Part shown: in pieces, positions 1 through 8,287 of the stretch | Numbering within the stretch: position 1 is the stretch's first letter | Layout: each line of letters begins with the position of its first letter | Assembly: GCA_900548145.1 (NCBI GenBank) | Contig: URJB01000016.1 | Location: 1-40,901, forward strand | Reading direction: 5' to 3' | Source: an uncultured Eubacteriales bacterium | GTDB taxonomy: Bacteria; Bacillota; Clostridia; Christensenellales; Aristaeellaceae | DNA: 40,901 nt | Position numbers and translations under genes: made by a program | The notes under the pieces: model-generated | The model's database searches: none | What the model was told of the DNA's origin: nothing | The model's input: only the letters and a program-made list of their open reading frames with translations

Positions 1-240
1 CAAAGGGCTTTCCGCTCGCCCTTTGGAAACCTTCGGGCACCGAAGCTGGCGAGAAACCCATGACGGCAAGACTCAATCTGTGCCGAGTCGGCGCGTCAGG
101 CCCTCAGTCAGTGCGGCCCGCACTGCCGCGCGCTCCGCTTGTTGTTTGCCTGAACGCCTTCGGTTCGCCCTCTGAAGTTGGGTGAGCCCCATAGGGCTGC
201 AAGCCCTGCTCCCGCACCGCAGTCGGCGCGTCAATCCCCA
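1..240. repeat. Dispersed hairpin-rich repeat, partial copy at the window edge
   Basis: No credible gene lies upstream of 274. Three blocks match a second locus at 11246-11554: block A (1-47 against 11330-11376, about three mismatches), block C (117-155 against 11516-11554, more diverged) and block B (186-233 against 11246-11293, two mismatches). Block A carries a hairpin, CAAAGGGC with GCCCTTTG (1-8 and 17-24). Block B carries the short palindrome GGGCTGCAAGCCC. The order is A-C-B here and B-A-C at the second locus, as expected if the window opens inside one unit and another truncated unit begins at 186. Short frames through it look spurious. Function is unknown; it is an intergenic repeat by structure. 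Confidence 0.7.
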
Positions 241-273
241 CCCCTTTTTCCAAAAAGAAAGGAATCCCCCTTT

Positions 274-1776
274 ATGCAGCATCCTCCCAAAAAATCCTCC
301 CGTAAAAAACACCCATGGCTCCTGCCCACCCTGCTGGCCGCTTTGCTGGCGGCGGCAGCAGCTGTCCTCCTGCTGCTGCCGGGCTGGAAGCAGCAGGCCA
401 TTTCCAGCGCCATGCCGGACTCGCCCGCCGACCGGCAGAAAAATCTTTCGCAAACGGACGCGGCCACGCTGCTCTCCCTCCGCGTGCAGCAACTGAACGG
501 CGAGGACTATATCCTCCAATATAAGGACGGCTCCCTTTGGCTGGAGGAAAACACCCCCGTCAGCGAAAGCGTCAGCGCTGAAATGCTGGAAGCCGTCACG
601 CTGATCTCCACCACCGATCAGGTGGCCGCTGATGTGGAGGAAGTCCGCGAACACCTTGCGGATATGGGGCTGGAGCCGCCGCAGATCACCGTTACAGCGA
701 CCTATTCCGACGGTAGAACCGAAACGCTGAAAATCGGCGGCGAAGTGCCGGAAACCACCTACCGCTACCTGCGCTGGTCCGGCGACCCCGGCGTGTATAT
801 GGGCGATATCGGCATCGGCGAGGTCTTTTCCATGACCCGGAACCGGCTGATCGCCGTCGAACAGCCGGAAATCTCCACGGCGCTGGTGGATACCGTCCAA
901 CTGGAAAACGCCGCCGGAACGGTCAGCGTCCGCTTTACGGTGGATAGCGCCGGCTATGCCTCCGCCGCCCTGACCGCCCCGGAAAATTACCCCATGGACG
1001 CAGAAAAAGCCCAAAGTCTGCAATCGGCCCTGAACAATTTCCGTTTGGGAACGCCGGAAGGGATGCTGACCGACGAGACCCGCGCCCAATATGGTCTGGA
1101 GACCCCCATGGCCGTGCTGACCCTTCACCAGCAGGCCGGGTACGCCAGCCGCACCAACGACGAAGGCCAGCTGGTCTCGGAGGAAATTTCAGAACGGGAC
1201 TTTGTTTTCACCTTCGGCGACTTTGGCAGCGATTATTTCTACTCCTGCGCCTATGAAGGGCGTGTGTATCAGGTCAGCCGCCTGTTGACGGAGGCGCTGG
1301 TGCAGGGCAGCTGGGAGTCCTGGTGTGCCACCCGGCCCGCCGATCTGGGGACCGCTGAGCTGCGCTCCATTCAGATCATCCGGGGCAGCGGCGTGCTGGA
1401 ATGGCAAAAGACCAAAACCGAGCGGGTGCTGGCGAACAATCAGCTGGAGACCGACACCGACGGCAACGTGATCTATGACGAGGCCGTCGCCCTGAACGGA
1501 GAAGCCGCCGCTGCGGAGCAGTGGGACACGCTCGTCGACCGTCTGGCCGCGCTGACCGTGTCGGGAAAGGTCCCCGCGGACTACTCCGCCGAGGGAAAAT
1601 CCCCCCGCTGGCAGATCGTGCTGACCACCGAGGGCGGCACGGTGCGCACCATCGCCGCCTACCCGCTGGACACCTTCTCCGACGCGCTGATGGTGGACGG
1701 CGTAATTCGCTACTATGTGCATATCGAAGCGCTGGACAGTGTGCTGGGCGAATTCAGCGGTTCTCTGACGGACTGA
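274..1776 (+). CDS. DUF4340 domain-containing membrane-anchored protein
   Basis: A 500-residue protein with a basic N-terminus (KKSSRKKHPW), one membrane segment at about residues 16-36 and a large extracytoplasmic portion. The composition and the alternating short-strand pattern resemble DUF4340 proteins. Those are usually encoded next to Gld-type ABC-2 transporter genes and are thought to be accessory to them; that partner is not visible here and could lie upstream of the window only if it is separated by the repeat. The ATG at 274 is chosen because AAAGAAAGGA lies about 12 nt upstream and the hydrophobic anchor follows directly; an upstream in-frame ATG at 178 would translate repeat sequence. 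The last 23 bp overlap the convergent gene that ends at 1754. The family call is by recognition of the overall pattern and is moderately sure. Confidence 0.75.
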   Translation: MQHPPKKSSRKKHPWLLPTLLAALLAAAAAVLLLLPGWKQQAISSAMPDSPADRQKNLSQTDAATLLSLRVQQLNGEDYILQYKDGSLWLEENTPVSESVSAEMLEAVTLISTTDQVAADVEEVREHLADMGLEPPQITVTATYSDGRTETLKIGGEVPETTYRYLRWSGDPGVYMGDIGIGEVFSMTRNRLIAVEQPEISTALVDTVQLENAAGTVSVRFTVDSAGYASAALTAPENYPMDAEKAQSLQSALNNFRLGTPEGMLTDETRAQYGLETPMAVLTLHQQAGYASRTNDEGQLVSEEISERDFVFTFGDFGSDYFYSCAYEGRVYQVSRLLTEALVQGSWESWCATRPADLGTAELRSIQIIRGSGVLEWQKTKTERVLANNQLETDTDGNVIYDEAVALNGEAAAAEQWDTLVDRLAALTVSGKVPADYSAEGKSPRWQIVLTTEGGTVRTIAAYPLDTFSDALMVDGVIRYYVHIEALDSVLGEFSGSLTD

Positions 1777-2866
1777 CCGATTGAGCCGCCGCGTCCGCTT
1801 CCAGCACCGCCTTCATCACCTGCAGGAGCACCGGCCCCAGCAGCAGCCCCAGAAAGCCCGTCAGCCGATAGCCCGCATACATGGCCATCATGGTCAGCAG
1901 CGGATAAAGCCCCAACTGACGGCCTACGATCCGCGGCTCGGCGATCTGCCGGATCACGATCACGCCCACATAGGCGCAGGCCATGAACACCCCCATGCCC
2001 GTGCTGCCGCCGATAAACGACAGCAAACTCCACGGGATCAGAAACAGCCCCGCGCCGATCACCGGCAGCGCGTCGGCCACGCCGATCAACACCCCTGCCG
2101 CCAGCCCGTAGGGAATGCCGTAAATCACAAAAGCCAGCGTCAGCGCCGCCGTCACGATCAGTGACACGGTCAGTTGGCTTTTTACTTGCCCAAATAAGGC
2201 CGTCAGCAGGTTTTTCCGTACGAATCCGTACCGCTGCCGCCAGCTCACGGGCAGCGTCCGACGAAAAAATCCCCGGATGCGCTCCCGGTCGGCGGAAAAA
2301 TAATAGGTGCCCATCACCGTCAGCACCACGCCCAGCAGGGCGTTAGGCAGGGACATTGCCGTGGAAAACGCTCCGCCAGTGACCGCCGCCGAAAGGCTTC
2401 CCGCCCAGCGGAGAAGACTCTGCTTCAGCGCGTCCAACGCGGCGGCGATGCCCTGCGAAACGCTGGATGGCAATAGGCGGTTCAGGTCTTCGTACCATCG
2501 CTGCAAATAGGGCAGGGCTACGCTGTCCACCCATTGAATGAACTGGGGCACATTTTTTACAAGCCCGGTGAACTGGATAGCGAGCTGCCGCAGCAGGCCC
2601 GCCAGCGCCGCTCCCACCACGCCGAACAGCAGCAGAATGGCGATGGGCGCGCCGATCTTCCGGCGGATATGGAATTTGCCCACGCCCCTTTCCAGCCAAA
2701 GGAGCAGCGGTTCCAGCAGCATGGCGCACAAAAGTGCTGCGGCGAAGGGCCACACATACGGCAGCGCGGCCCCCAGCGCCGCGACGGCCAGCAGGGTGCC
2801 GCCCAGCAGCGCCGCCCGGCGGGGCAGACCGTTCCAACGGCGGTTCCAGTTTCGCAGTCCCTCCAA
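1754..2866 (-). CDS. AI-2E family / YtvI-like integral membrane protein
   Basis: A 370-residue polytopic membrane protein. It has two N-terminal membrane segments, a long amphipathic central stretch (about 75-150), and a C-terminal block with the family-typical sequences GVADALPVIGAGLFLIPW and IAEPRIVGRQLGLYPL, which define the AI-2E transporter/YtvI family (former UPF0118). Length matches the Bacillus sporulation protein YtvI (about 370 aa), so a sporulation role is possible; transport of AI-2 or ions in other members is established only for a few. The start is a TTG at 2864-2866 with GGGAGG about 8 nt upstream; no suitable ATG lies nearby. It is convergent with and overlaps the 3' end of the DUF4340 gene by 23 bp, so the two transcripts are complementary at their ends. 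Confidence 0.85.
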   Translation of the reverse strand: MEGLRNWNRRWNGLPRRAALLGGTLLAVAALGAALPYVWPFAAALLCAMLLEPLLLWLERGVGKFHIRRKIGAPIAILLLFGVVGAALAGLLRQLAIQFTGLVKNVPQFIQWVDSVALPYLQRWYEDLNRLLPSSVSQGIAAALDALKQSLLRWAGSLSAAVTGGAFSTAMSLPNALLGVVLTVMGTYYFSADRERIRGFFRRTLPVSWRQRYGFVRKNLLTALFGQVKSQLTVSLIVTAALTLAFVIYGIPYGLAAGVLIGVADALPVIGAGLFLIPWSLLSFIGGSTGMGVFMACAYVGVIVIRQIAEPRIVGRQLGLYPLLTMMAMYAGYRLTGFLGLLLGPVLLQVMKAVLEADAAAQSVSPSENR

Positions 2867-2895
2867 CGTCTTGCCCTCCCGATGGTTTTTGAGGC

Positions 2896-2933
2896 AAAAA
2901 AGCCCCGGCGGGAATCATTTTTCCCGCCGGGGC
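2896..2933 (-). terminator. Intrinsic terminator after the TPM gene
   Basis: A perfect 13-bp stem (GCCCCGGCGGGAA, 2902-2914, with 2921-2933), a 6-nt loop, and six Ts on the minus strand (2896-2901). It lies 15 nt after the minus-strand stop at 2949 and before the TTG start of the next minus-strand gene, so it separates the zinc-ribbon/TPM operon from the YtvI-like gene. Confidence 0.9.
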
Positions 2934-2948
2934 CGAAGCTATGCTTTT

Positions 2949-3782
2949 TTAGAAATGTCCGCCGCCTCCGCCGTGGCTGGTGCCGCTGGAAGAGGTATGC
3001 ACGCCGCTTCCGCCGCCTCCCCCATGGCTGCCGGTATTTTCCGGCGGGTCGGGCTTGCGCACCCGGGTGGTGGTGGTGCGCAGATAGGTGTCCTCCTGAT
3101 CGGTCAGCTTCATGGCGCCGTTATCCTGATAGGAATAATGATAGGTGCTGCCCTTCAGGCTGTAGCGCGACCGAACGCAGGCCACGTAGATCAGGCACAC
3201 TGCGAAGCCAATGACCAGCGCCAGAATGATCTCATTCTTGGTGAGGGCCTTATGCCGGGCCGTGAGCCGCTGGCCGGTGACCACATCGTAGCGGTACTGT
3301 CCCTCGGGGATGCCCGCCCGGACGTACTGCCGCACGATGGAGATCATCTGGGACGCGCCCTGCGCGTAAGCGCCCGCCGACAGATAGCGGGTCACTTCGT
3401 CGATGGCATTTTCGATCCGTGCGTCGGTCATGTAGTCGATCATCGCGCCGGTAGTGGACAGGTAATGATAGCGATCGTCCATGTCGATGTAGTACAGAAT
3501 GCCGCTTTTTTCCTCATCCAGCCCGAAGCCGCCCTGCTCATAGAACGCGTCGGCGATCTGCTGGGCGCTGCCCTTGTGGCTTTCATTAGACGTGACGATG
3601 ACGAAATCCATGCCCGTTTCTTTCTGAAAGGCCTGGATCTCCTGCTCCAGTTCCTGAACCTCCGAGGCGGTAAACAGTTCCGCCCGGTCGAAGACCCGGT
3701 CGCCGTCCGCCAGCGCGGCGCTTGCCCACAGGCAGGACAGGACCAGCAGCAGGGCAAAAATCTGTTGATAAATTCTTCTCAT
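2949..3782 (-). CDS. TPM domain-containing protein with Gly/His-rich tail
   Basis: A 277-residue secreted or membrane-bound protein. An N-terminal signal (residues 1-25, ending SAALA before DG) is followed by a TPM domain (about 28-150; FDRAELFTASEVQELEQEI and the acidic YYIDMDDRYHY stretch), a membrane segment at about 186-206, and a tail ending in HGGGGGSGVHTSSSGTSHGG-like repeats. TPM (TLP18.3/Psb32/MOLO-1) domains occur in YgcG-type envelope proteins of poorly defined function; plant members act in photosystem repair. Cys17 in VLSC could be read as a weak lipobox, but the AxA site fits better. The start is the ATG at 3782 with AAGGGGGC upstream. It follows the zinc-ribbon gene by 14 nt and very likely shares its transcript. 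Confidence 0.85.
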   Translation of the reverse strand: MRRIYQQIFALLLVLSCLWASAALADGDRVFDRAELFTASEVQELEQEIQAFQKETGMDFVIVTSNESHKGSAQQIADAFYEQGGFGLDEEKSGILYYIDMDDRYHYLSTTGAMIDYMTDARIENAIDEVTRYLSAGAYAQGASQMISIVRQYVRAGIPEGQYRYDVVTGQRLTARHKALTKNEIILALVIGFAVCLIYVACVRSRYSLKGSTYHYSYQDNGAMKLTDQEDTYLRTTTTRVRKPDPPENTGSHGGGGGSGVHTSSSGTSHGGGGGHF

Positions 3783-3796
3783 CGTTCTCTGCCCCC

Positions 3797-4846
3797 TTAG
3801 AAAAGAAAATAAGCCAGCACGCAGTAGAGCGCGGCCACGATCAGCCCGGCCAGCAGTCCGTGCCGCCACAGCCGGCCCTGATCCACCGGCAGCTTGCCGC
3901 AGACCTGCCCGGTGCAGCCGTTCATGACGTAGTAGTAGGGATCGTCCTTGTTCTTTTTGTTGGGATAGGTCAGCACCCACGTAGGCAGAAGCACATACTT
4001 CGTTTTGATGTTCTTCATCGCGGAAGAGGTGCTGGCGGAGCAGGTCTCATACTGACTGGCCGTGTCCCGCAGCATGGAGTTCATATACCCCTGCAGCTCC
4101 TGCTCGATCTCCTGCCGGTAGCTGTCCGCTTCCAGATCCCGGCGCTCGGCCAGAAAACCGGAAAGGAACGCGCCGGAGAAGGGCTTTGCGTTCTCCAGCG
4201 GGAAGGGATGAACGCCCTCGGTCAGCTTGCGATTGGCCTTGGACAGCGCAGGGCGCAGAATGTCTTTGAACACAAAACGGCCTTCCCGGCGCACATGATA
4301 ATGCCGGGTGTTGGTGACGACATACTTGCCCTCGTCAAACACATCGGACGTGGTGGCTTCGCCGTCCAGCGTACCCTCCGCCTGACATTCGCTGACGAAA
4401 TGGGGGTAGTAAACGCCGCTCATTTCCTGAATCTGCGCCTTGGAAAAGAACTTTTTGGGAACGAATTTCCGGGTGCGGATCCATTCGGAAATTTCCTCGA
4501 TGGCCTTCTCCCTGCCGATGGTAAAGGGCAGCACCTCGTCCGGCTTCATGTCGGCCGTCAGCTTGCCCTGCAGCACCACGGGGCTGTGGCAGTAGTAGCA
4601 GTGGGTGGCCACAGTGGTCTCGTCGGTCATGATCTCGCTGCCGCAGCTGGGGCAGTGGTAGACCACCTGCGCGCCGGAGGACTGCTCCGCCTCTTTATCC
4701 GCTTCCTTCTGGAAGGCCTCCGCCTTGCCCTTCAGCTCCGTCTCGGGGAAGGCGGAGGAACAGAAGGGACACTTCCATTGCTGGGTTTCCGGGTCAAAGG
4801 TCAGATAAGCACCGCAATTAGGGCATTTATAGGTTACACCCGCCAT
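3797..4846 (-). CDS. Double zinc-ribbon protein with C-terminal membrane anchor
   Basis: A 349-residue protein with two N-terminal zinc ribbons: C8/C11 with C26/C29 (CPNCG...CPFC), and C65/C68 with C83/C86 (CPSCG...CYYC). A long alpha/beta region follows without a motif I can name, and a single hydrophobic segment ends the protein (about 327-346, closing in LAYFLF). Such proteins are often auto-annotated as TFIIB-type zinc-ribbon proteins; that name describes only the ribbon. With the C-terminal anchor, the ribbons are expected in the cytoplasm. The ATG at 4846 has GAGGTG 6 nt upstream. It is the first gene of a two-gene unit with the TPM protein, which suggests a joint membrane-associated task. 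Function is unknown. Confidence 0.8.
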   Translation of the reverse strand: MAGVTYKCPNCGAYLTFDPETQQWKCPFCSSAFPETELKGKAEAFQKEADKEAEQSSGAQVVYHCPSCGSEIMTDETTVATHCYYCHSPVVLQGKLTADMKPDEVLPFTIGREKAIEEISEWIRTRKFVPKKFFSKAQIQEMSGVYYPHFVSECQAEGTLDGEATTSDVFDEGKYVVTNTRHYHVRREGRFVFKDILRPALSKANRKLTEGVHPFPLENAKPFSGAFLSGFLAERRDLEADSYRQEIEQELQGYMNSMLRDTASQYETCSASTSSAMKNIKTKYVLLPTWVLTYPNKKNKDDPYYYVMNGCTGQVCGKLPVDQGRLWRHGLLAGLIVAALYCVLAYFLF

Positions 4847-4870
4847 ATTTTCACCTCGTTGCATGGAGCG

Positions 4871-4895
4871 CTTCGGGAATACGGGAATCCCGAAG
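4871..4895 (-). other. Hairpin in the leader of the zinc-ribbon/TPM operon
   Basis: CTTCGGGA (4871-4878) pairs with TCCCGAAG (4888-4895) around a 9-nt loop. It lies between the predicted transcription start near 4905 and the ribosome site at about 4853-4858, so it would be transcribed in the 5' leader. A regulatory role is possible but not shown. Confidence 0.45.
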
Positions 4896-4911
4896 GCTGA
4901 TTCGTGCGTAC

Positions 4912-4940
4912 AGTATAGCATGAATTTTATGGTTTGACAA
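4912..4940 (-). promoter_or_regulatory. Sigma-A type promoter for the zinc-ribbon/TPM operon
   Basis: On the minus strand: -35 TTGTCA (4935-4940), a 17-nt spacer, -10 TATACT (4912-4917), preceded by TGC, an extended -10. The predicted start is about 60 nt upstream of the ATG at 4846. The whole 30-bp core is nearly identical to the promoter at 7085-7113. Confidence 0.8.
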
Positions 4941-4985
4941 ATGGAGGACGAGCGTTCCTGAAACCGGCTCATTCATTTTGGCCAT

Positions 4986-5034
4986 CTGCCGGGCGGCCTA
5001 CTGCCCGACTGGAAAAAGCAGGGCCGCCCGGCAG
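4986..5034. terminator. Long inverted repeat, possible terminator of the DUF6020 gene
   Basis: CTGCCGGGCGGCC (4986-4998) pairs perfectly over 13 bp with 5022-5034, with a 23-nt loop that itself contains CTGC/GCAG. It lies about 50 nt after the stop of the minus-strand gene ending at 5083. No good T-tract follows on either strand, so it may be a processing or RNA-stability element instead of a classical terminator. Confidence 0.5.
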
Positions 5035-5082
5035 CAGCAGAGCGACCCTATCCAAAGAGGGTTACGGATACGTTTGTCATTT

Positions 5083-6888
5083 TCAATCCGACTTTTTGGG
5101 GGAGAGGGAAGTGGAGCATTCCGGGGCAGCCAGCATCCCGGCCAGCAGCACCGGTACCCCGTAAAAGGCCGCCAGCAGATAGCGCAGGATGGCCACCGGC
5201 CCGATCAGGCAGGTGAACCACACGGTCAGGATAAAGGTAAAAGCGGCCATGTAGCCCTTCTGGCGGCGGTAAACGGCCAGCGCCAGCCCCGCCATGGCCA
5301 GCCAGATCTGGAAGGCCGCGTCGCTCAGCAGCCGCACGCCCGGCAGTCCCAACAGGGTAAGGGTCTTGTCGTACTGGCGGTACAGCTCCTTCAGCGCGGG
5401 AATGCGGCTTTGCTCCACCAGCGGGAAGGTCTCCTCCATTACGCTGACCCGGGATTCGGTGTCCAGATAGTAGATCATCTCGGAGCCGGGCAGCAGATAG
5501 GGCAGGTTCTGGATCAGGAACGCTTCCATATAGGGCTTGAGATTCGCCGGCAGCATCTGCGCCCAAAGGGACAGGATGTCGCCCATCCGCTCGTCCACCA
5601 CGTCGTAGTCGCTGGCCCACTTGACCGGGTCGGCCAGCACCGGGGAATAATACTCCGCAAAGCCGTCTGGGTACAGGGTCTCGATCAGCTCCCGCGCTTC
5701 GTCGTCGGGCAGCGCGTCGGGGTTCTGCTGCAAAGTGCGAGCCATCTGCTGCAGCGGGATGGACAGCATCTCCACCCGGTCGATGTTCTCCGCCTCCAGC
5801 GCCGCTTTCAAGCCGGCATTCACGCCGAAGTACATCGCCATACAGGCCAGCAGCAGCGCGCCCAGCCTCACACGCGCCCCCTTGGCCCACGCCACGGCAA
5901 AGGGCAAGAGCAGGGCCAGTGCGTACACGCCGTTATTGCGCATCAGCAGCATCAGCACGGTAATAACCGTCAGCCGAATCACGCGCCATGGGGAGCGCAG
6001 CGCCTTGAAGCCTTCCTGCCACACGTCCACCAATTCCAACAGAAACAACAGGCCCAATCCGCTGAACAGAATGTCCTTCTGGCAGCTGAACGAGAAAATG
6101 GAGTAAAGCGGGAACAGGGCGAACAGCAACGTAACGCAAACGCGGCTCCAAAGGGGCGCGCGGTGCTTGCGCAGCCAGCGCAGCGCCCATGCCATCATGG
6201 CAGCCAGCAGCACCATCTGCACCATGGAATAGATCGCCACACCCAGCGTGCTGTAGCCCTCTGGGTCCAGATCCACGCCGGTCATGACGCACCAGCCCAG
6301 CAGCAGCGTATGCAGCAGCGGGTGATGGGCGCTGAAATCCTCGTTATAATACTGATAAAACTGTGTCGCGGAGTCGGCCGCGAAAATGCCCGGCCAGAAG
6401 GCCAGCCATACCGGCAGCCAGCACACCAGCAGCAGGGCAAAGGCAAAAGCCCAGTTGCCCAATACCCGGCTAAAAACAGACTCCGCTTTCGCCGGGGACG
6501 CGGAAAGGCGGTTCATGCCTTGAAACAGCAGCGCCAGCGCCGCGCCGTACACTGCCGTGAAGCTCGCCGCCGCCAGCACCCCGTACAGGAACGGCAGCCA
6601 TCGGAACGCCGAAAAGCCATTATTGGCCCGCACGTCGGCACAGACCACCGTCACTACGGCGAACATCCCGCCCAGAAAATAGGCCGTCCGATTCAGCCGC
6701 CGGTCCGTGATCTGAAAGGCGTTTTTCAGCAGCAGGTACAGCCCCGCCAGCAGGATAAGCGTGATCGCGCTGCCCGCAAACAGGCTGTCGTTCTCCGCCA
6801 GCCCATACCCATTGGGCAGCCGCCAGGCCGCCACGGCGGCGATCGCCAAAGCGGCGGCGTTGGTTTGCCGAGACGTAAGCTGTTTCAT
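5083..6888 (-). CDS. Multi-spanning membrane protein, DUF6020 family (GT-C-like)
   Basis: A 601-residue protein with about a dozen hydrophobic segments from residue 10 to the C-terminus and one long hydrophilic loop (about 330-490) containing DPVKWASDYDVVDERMGDIL. The fold pattern, many membrane helices plus one large outside loop, and the sequence GIFAADSATQFYQYY with acidic residues after an early helix resemble DUF6020 proteins, which look like GT-C glycosyltransferases of the lipid-linked sugar type. The catalytic role is inferred, not shown. The ATG at 6888 has AAAGGAAG about 8 nt upstream. The gene appears monocistronic, with its own promoter about 190 nt upstream and hence a long leader. 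Confidence 0.7.
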   Translation of the reverse strand: MKQLTSRQTNAAALAIAAVAAWRLPNGYGLAENDSLFAGSAITLILLAGLYLLLKNAFQITDRRLNRTAYFLGGMFAVVTVVCADVRANNGFSAFRWLPFLYGVLAAASFTAVYGAALALLFQGMNRLSASPAKAESVFSRVLGNWAFAFALLLVCWLPVWLAFWPGIFAADSATQFYQYYNEDFSAHHPLLHTLLLGWCVMTGVDLDPEGYSTLGVAIYSMVQMVLLAAMMAWALRWLRKHRAPLWSRVCVTLLFALFPLYSIFSFSCQKDILFSGLGLLFLLELVDVWQEGFKALRSPWRVIRLTVITVLMLLMRNNGVYALALLLPFAVAWAKGARVRLGALLLACMAMYFGVNAGLKAALEAENIDRVEMLSIPLQQMARTLQQNPDALPDDEARELIETLYPDGFAEYYSPVLADPVKWASDYDVVDERMGDILSLWAQMLPANLKPYMEAFLIQNLPYLLPGSEMIYYLDTESRVSVMEETFPLVEQSRIPALKELYRQYDKTLTLLGLPGVRLLSDAAFQIWLAMAGLALAVYRRQKGYMAAFTFILTVWFTCLIGPVAILRYLLAAFYGVPVLLAGMLAAPECSTSLSPKKSD

Positions 6889-7084
6889 GGGGATTCTTCC
6901 TTTCCTTTGTTTGCTATGCATTCGAATTTTACCGTCATGGAAAAGCCGTTCGTTCACTTCTGGAAACTTCGTTCACTGCCGGCGTGGAACATTCGATATA
7001 CGCCGCCGTTGGCGCTCGTGCCCATCTCATGTTTTCTTCGTTGCACAGGGTGGTTCGAGAAACCGAAGTCCGGTCAGCCTGCCC

Positions 7085-7113
7085 AGTATATCATGATTTT
7101 TTTGGCTTGACAA
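7085..7113 (-). promoter_or_regulatory. Sigma-A type promoter for the DUF6020 gene
   Basis: Minus strand: -35 TTGTCA (7108-7113), 17-nt spacer, -10 TATACT (7085-7090) with an extended TGA before it. The transcript would start near 7078, giving a leader of about 190 nt before the ATG at 6888. The core matches the promoter at 4912-4940 at 26 of 30 positions. Confidence 0.75.
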
Positions 7114-7200
7114 ACCGCCCAATCAGCGGGAAACGAAGCCCGTTTTCCCCCGCAGCGCATGACCTCCCGCGTTTTGGCGTACACTTTTTCCGGTTTCGTT

Positions 7201-7229
7201 TTGACATCCTGCCCAAACTGCGATACAAT
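7201..7229 (+). promoter_or_regulatory. Sigma-A type promoter for murB-rapZ
   Basis: Consensus -35 TTGACA (7201-7206), 17-nt spacer and -10 TACAAT (7224-7229), about 50 nt upstream of the murB start. It is divergent from the promoter at 7085-7113; the two -35 boxes are about 90 bp apart. Confidence 0.8.
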
Positions 7230-7278
7230 CAGAATCAGAATTTGACCCCCGGGTTTGGGGAACGAAAGGAGACGCGCC

Positions 7279-8244
7279 ATGGAAGCGGGAGCCATGCAAA
7301 CGCTGTACGAACGGCTGCTGCCGGTTTTCTCCAAAAAACAGCTGATGGAAAACGTCCCCATGAGCCGTTATACCACGCTGCATCTGGGCGGCCCGGCTCA
7401 GCTTCTGTGCGAACCGGACGGACCGGAGCAGCTCAGCGCCGCGTTTCAGGCGGCTCGGGAGCTGGACGTGCCGGTCACGCTGATCGGCAACGGCTCCAAC
7501 CTGCTGGTGAAGGACGGCGGCATCCGTGGGCTGGTCGTTCATCTGGGAGAGCGTTTTTCCGAGGTCAGCGACCCCGCGCCCCTGCCGGACGGCCGCTTCG
7601 CCATCACAGCGCAGGCGGGCGCGTCCCTGCAGAAGCTCAGCAAGGCGGCGGCGGATCACAGCCTGACCGGGTTGGAATTTGCCGCGGGCATTCCCGGCAC
7701 CGTGGGCGGCGCGGCCTATATGAACGCGGGCGCTTACGGCGGTGAGCTGAAAGACGTGGTCACGCTGGTGACAGCCATGGAGCAGAGCGGCAAGACCGTG
7801 GCCTATACCCCGGCCGAGCTGCAAATGAGCTACCGCCATTCCCGTTTTTCGGACGAAGCCGTGCCCAGCGCCATTCTGTCGGTAACGGTTGCCCTGCACC
7901 CCGGCGATCTGGAGACCATCCGCGCCACCATTCGGGAGTTCGCCGCCCGTCGCCGGGAAAAGCAGCCCCTGTCCGTCCCCGGCTGCGGCAGCACCTTCAA
8001 GCGGCCCGAAGGCCAGTTTGCCGGGACGCTGATCGACAACGCCGGTCTCAAGGGTCTGCGGATCGGCGGGGCCAGCGTCTCCACCCTGCACGCGGGCTTT
8101 CTGGTCAACGATGAGAACGGCACTGCCGCCGATTATCTGGCCCTGATCGCCGCCGTACAGAAGGCGGTGCAGGAGGACAGCGGCGTATGGCTGGAGCCGG
8201 AGGTCCGCATTCTGGGAGAGGACGCGCCGGTTTCGCCTGCGTAA
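7279..8244 (+). CDS. murB: UDP-N-acetylenolpyruvoylglucosamine reductase
   Basis: A 321-residue FAD-dependent cytoplasmic enzyme that reduces UDP-GlcNAc-enolpyruvate to UDP-MurNAc with NADPH, the second committed step of peptidoglycan precursor synthesis. Visible features: an FAD-binding N-terminal half with LIGNGSNLLVKDGGIRG (from residue 68), the G-rich IPGTVGGAAYMNAGAYG block, the YRHSRF motif, the catalytic serine in CGSTFKRP, and the C-terminal glutamate in WLEPEVRILG. Length and motifs fit the shorter Gram-positive MurB type. The ATG at 7279 is preferred because AAAGGAGA ends 6 nt before it; the in-frame ATG at 7255 has no ribosome site. rapZ follows after 43 nt, as in many Firmicutes. 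Confidence 0.95.
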   Translation: MEAGAMQTLYERLLPVFSKKQLMENVPMSRYTTLHLGGPAQLLCEPDGPEQLSAAFQAARELDVPVTLIGNGSNLLVKDGGIRGLVVHLGERFSEVSDPAPLPDGRFAITAQAGASLQKLSKAAADHSLTGLEFAAGIPGTVGGAAYMNAGAYGGELKDVVTLVTAMEQSGKTVAYTPAELQMSYRHSRFSDEAVPSAILSVTVALHPGDLETIRATIREFAARRREKQPLSVPGCGSTFKRPEGQFAGTLIDNAGLKGLRIGGASVSTLHAGFLVNDENGTAADYLALIAAVQKAVQEDSGVWLEPEVRILGEDAPVSPA

Positions 8245-8287
8245 TCACGGAGAAACAAAGCAGCCAATACAAACGAGGTGCAGAGAT

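Noticed and set aside
4978..7110. A 710-codon open frame on the plus strand
   Set aside because: Antisense to the DUF6020 gene, which has a promoter, ribosome site and coherent membrane helices.
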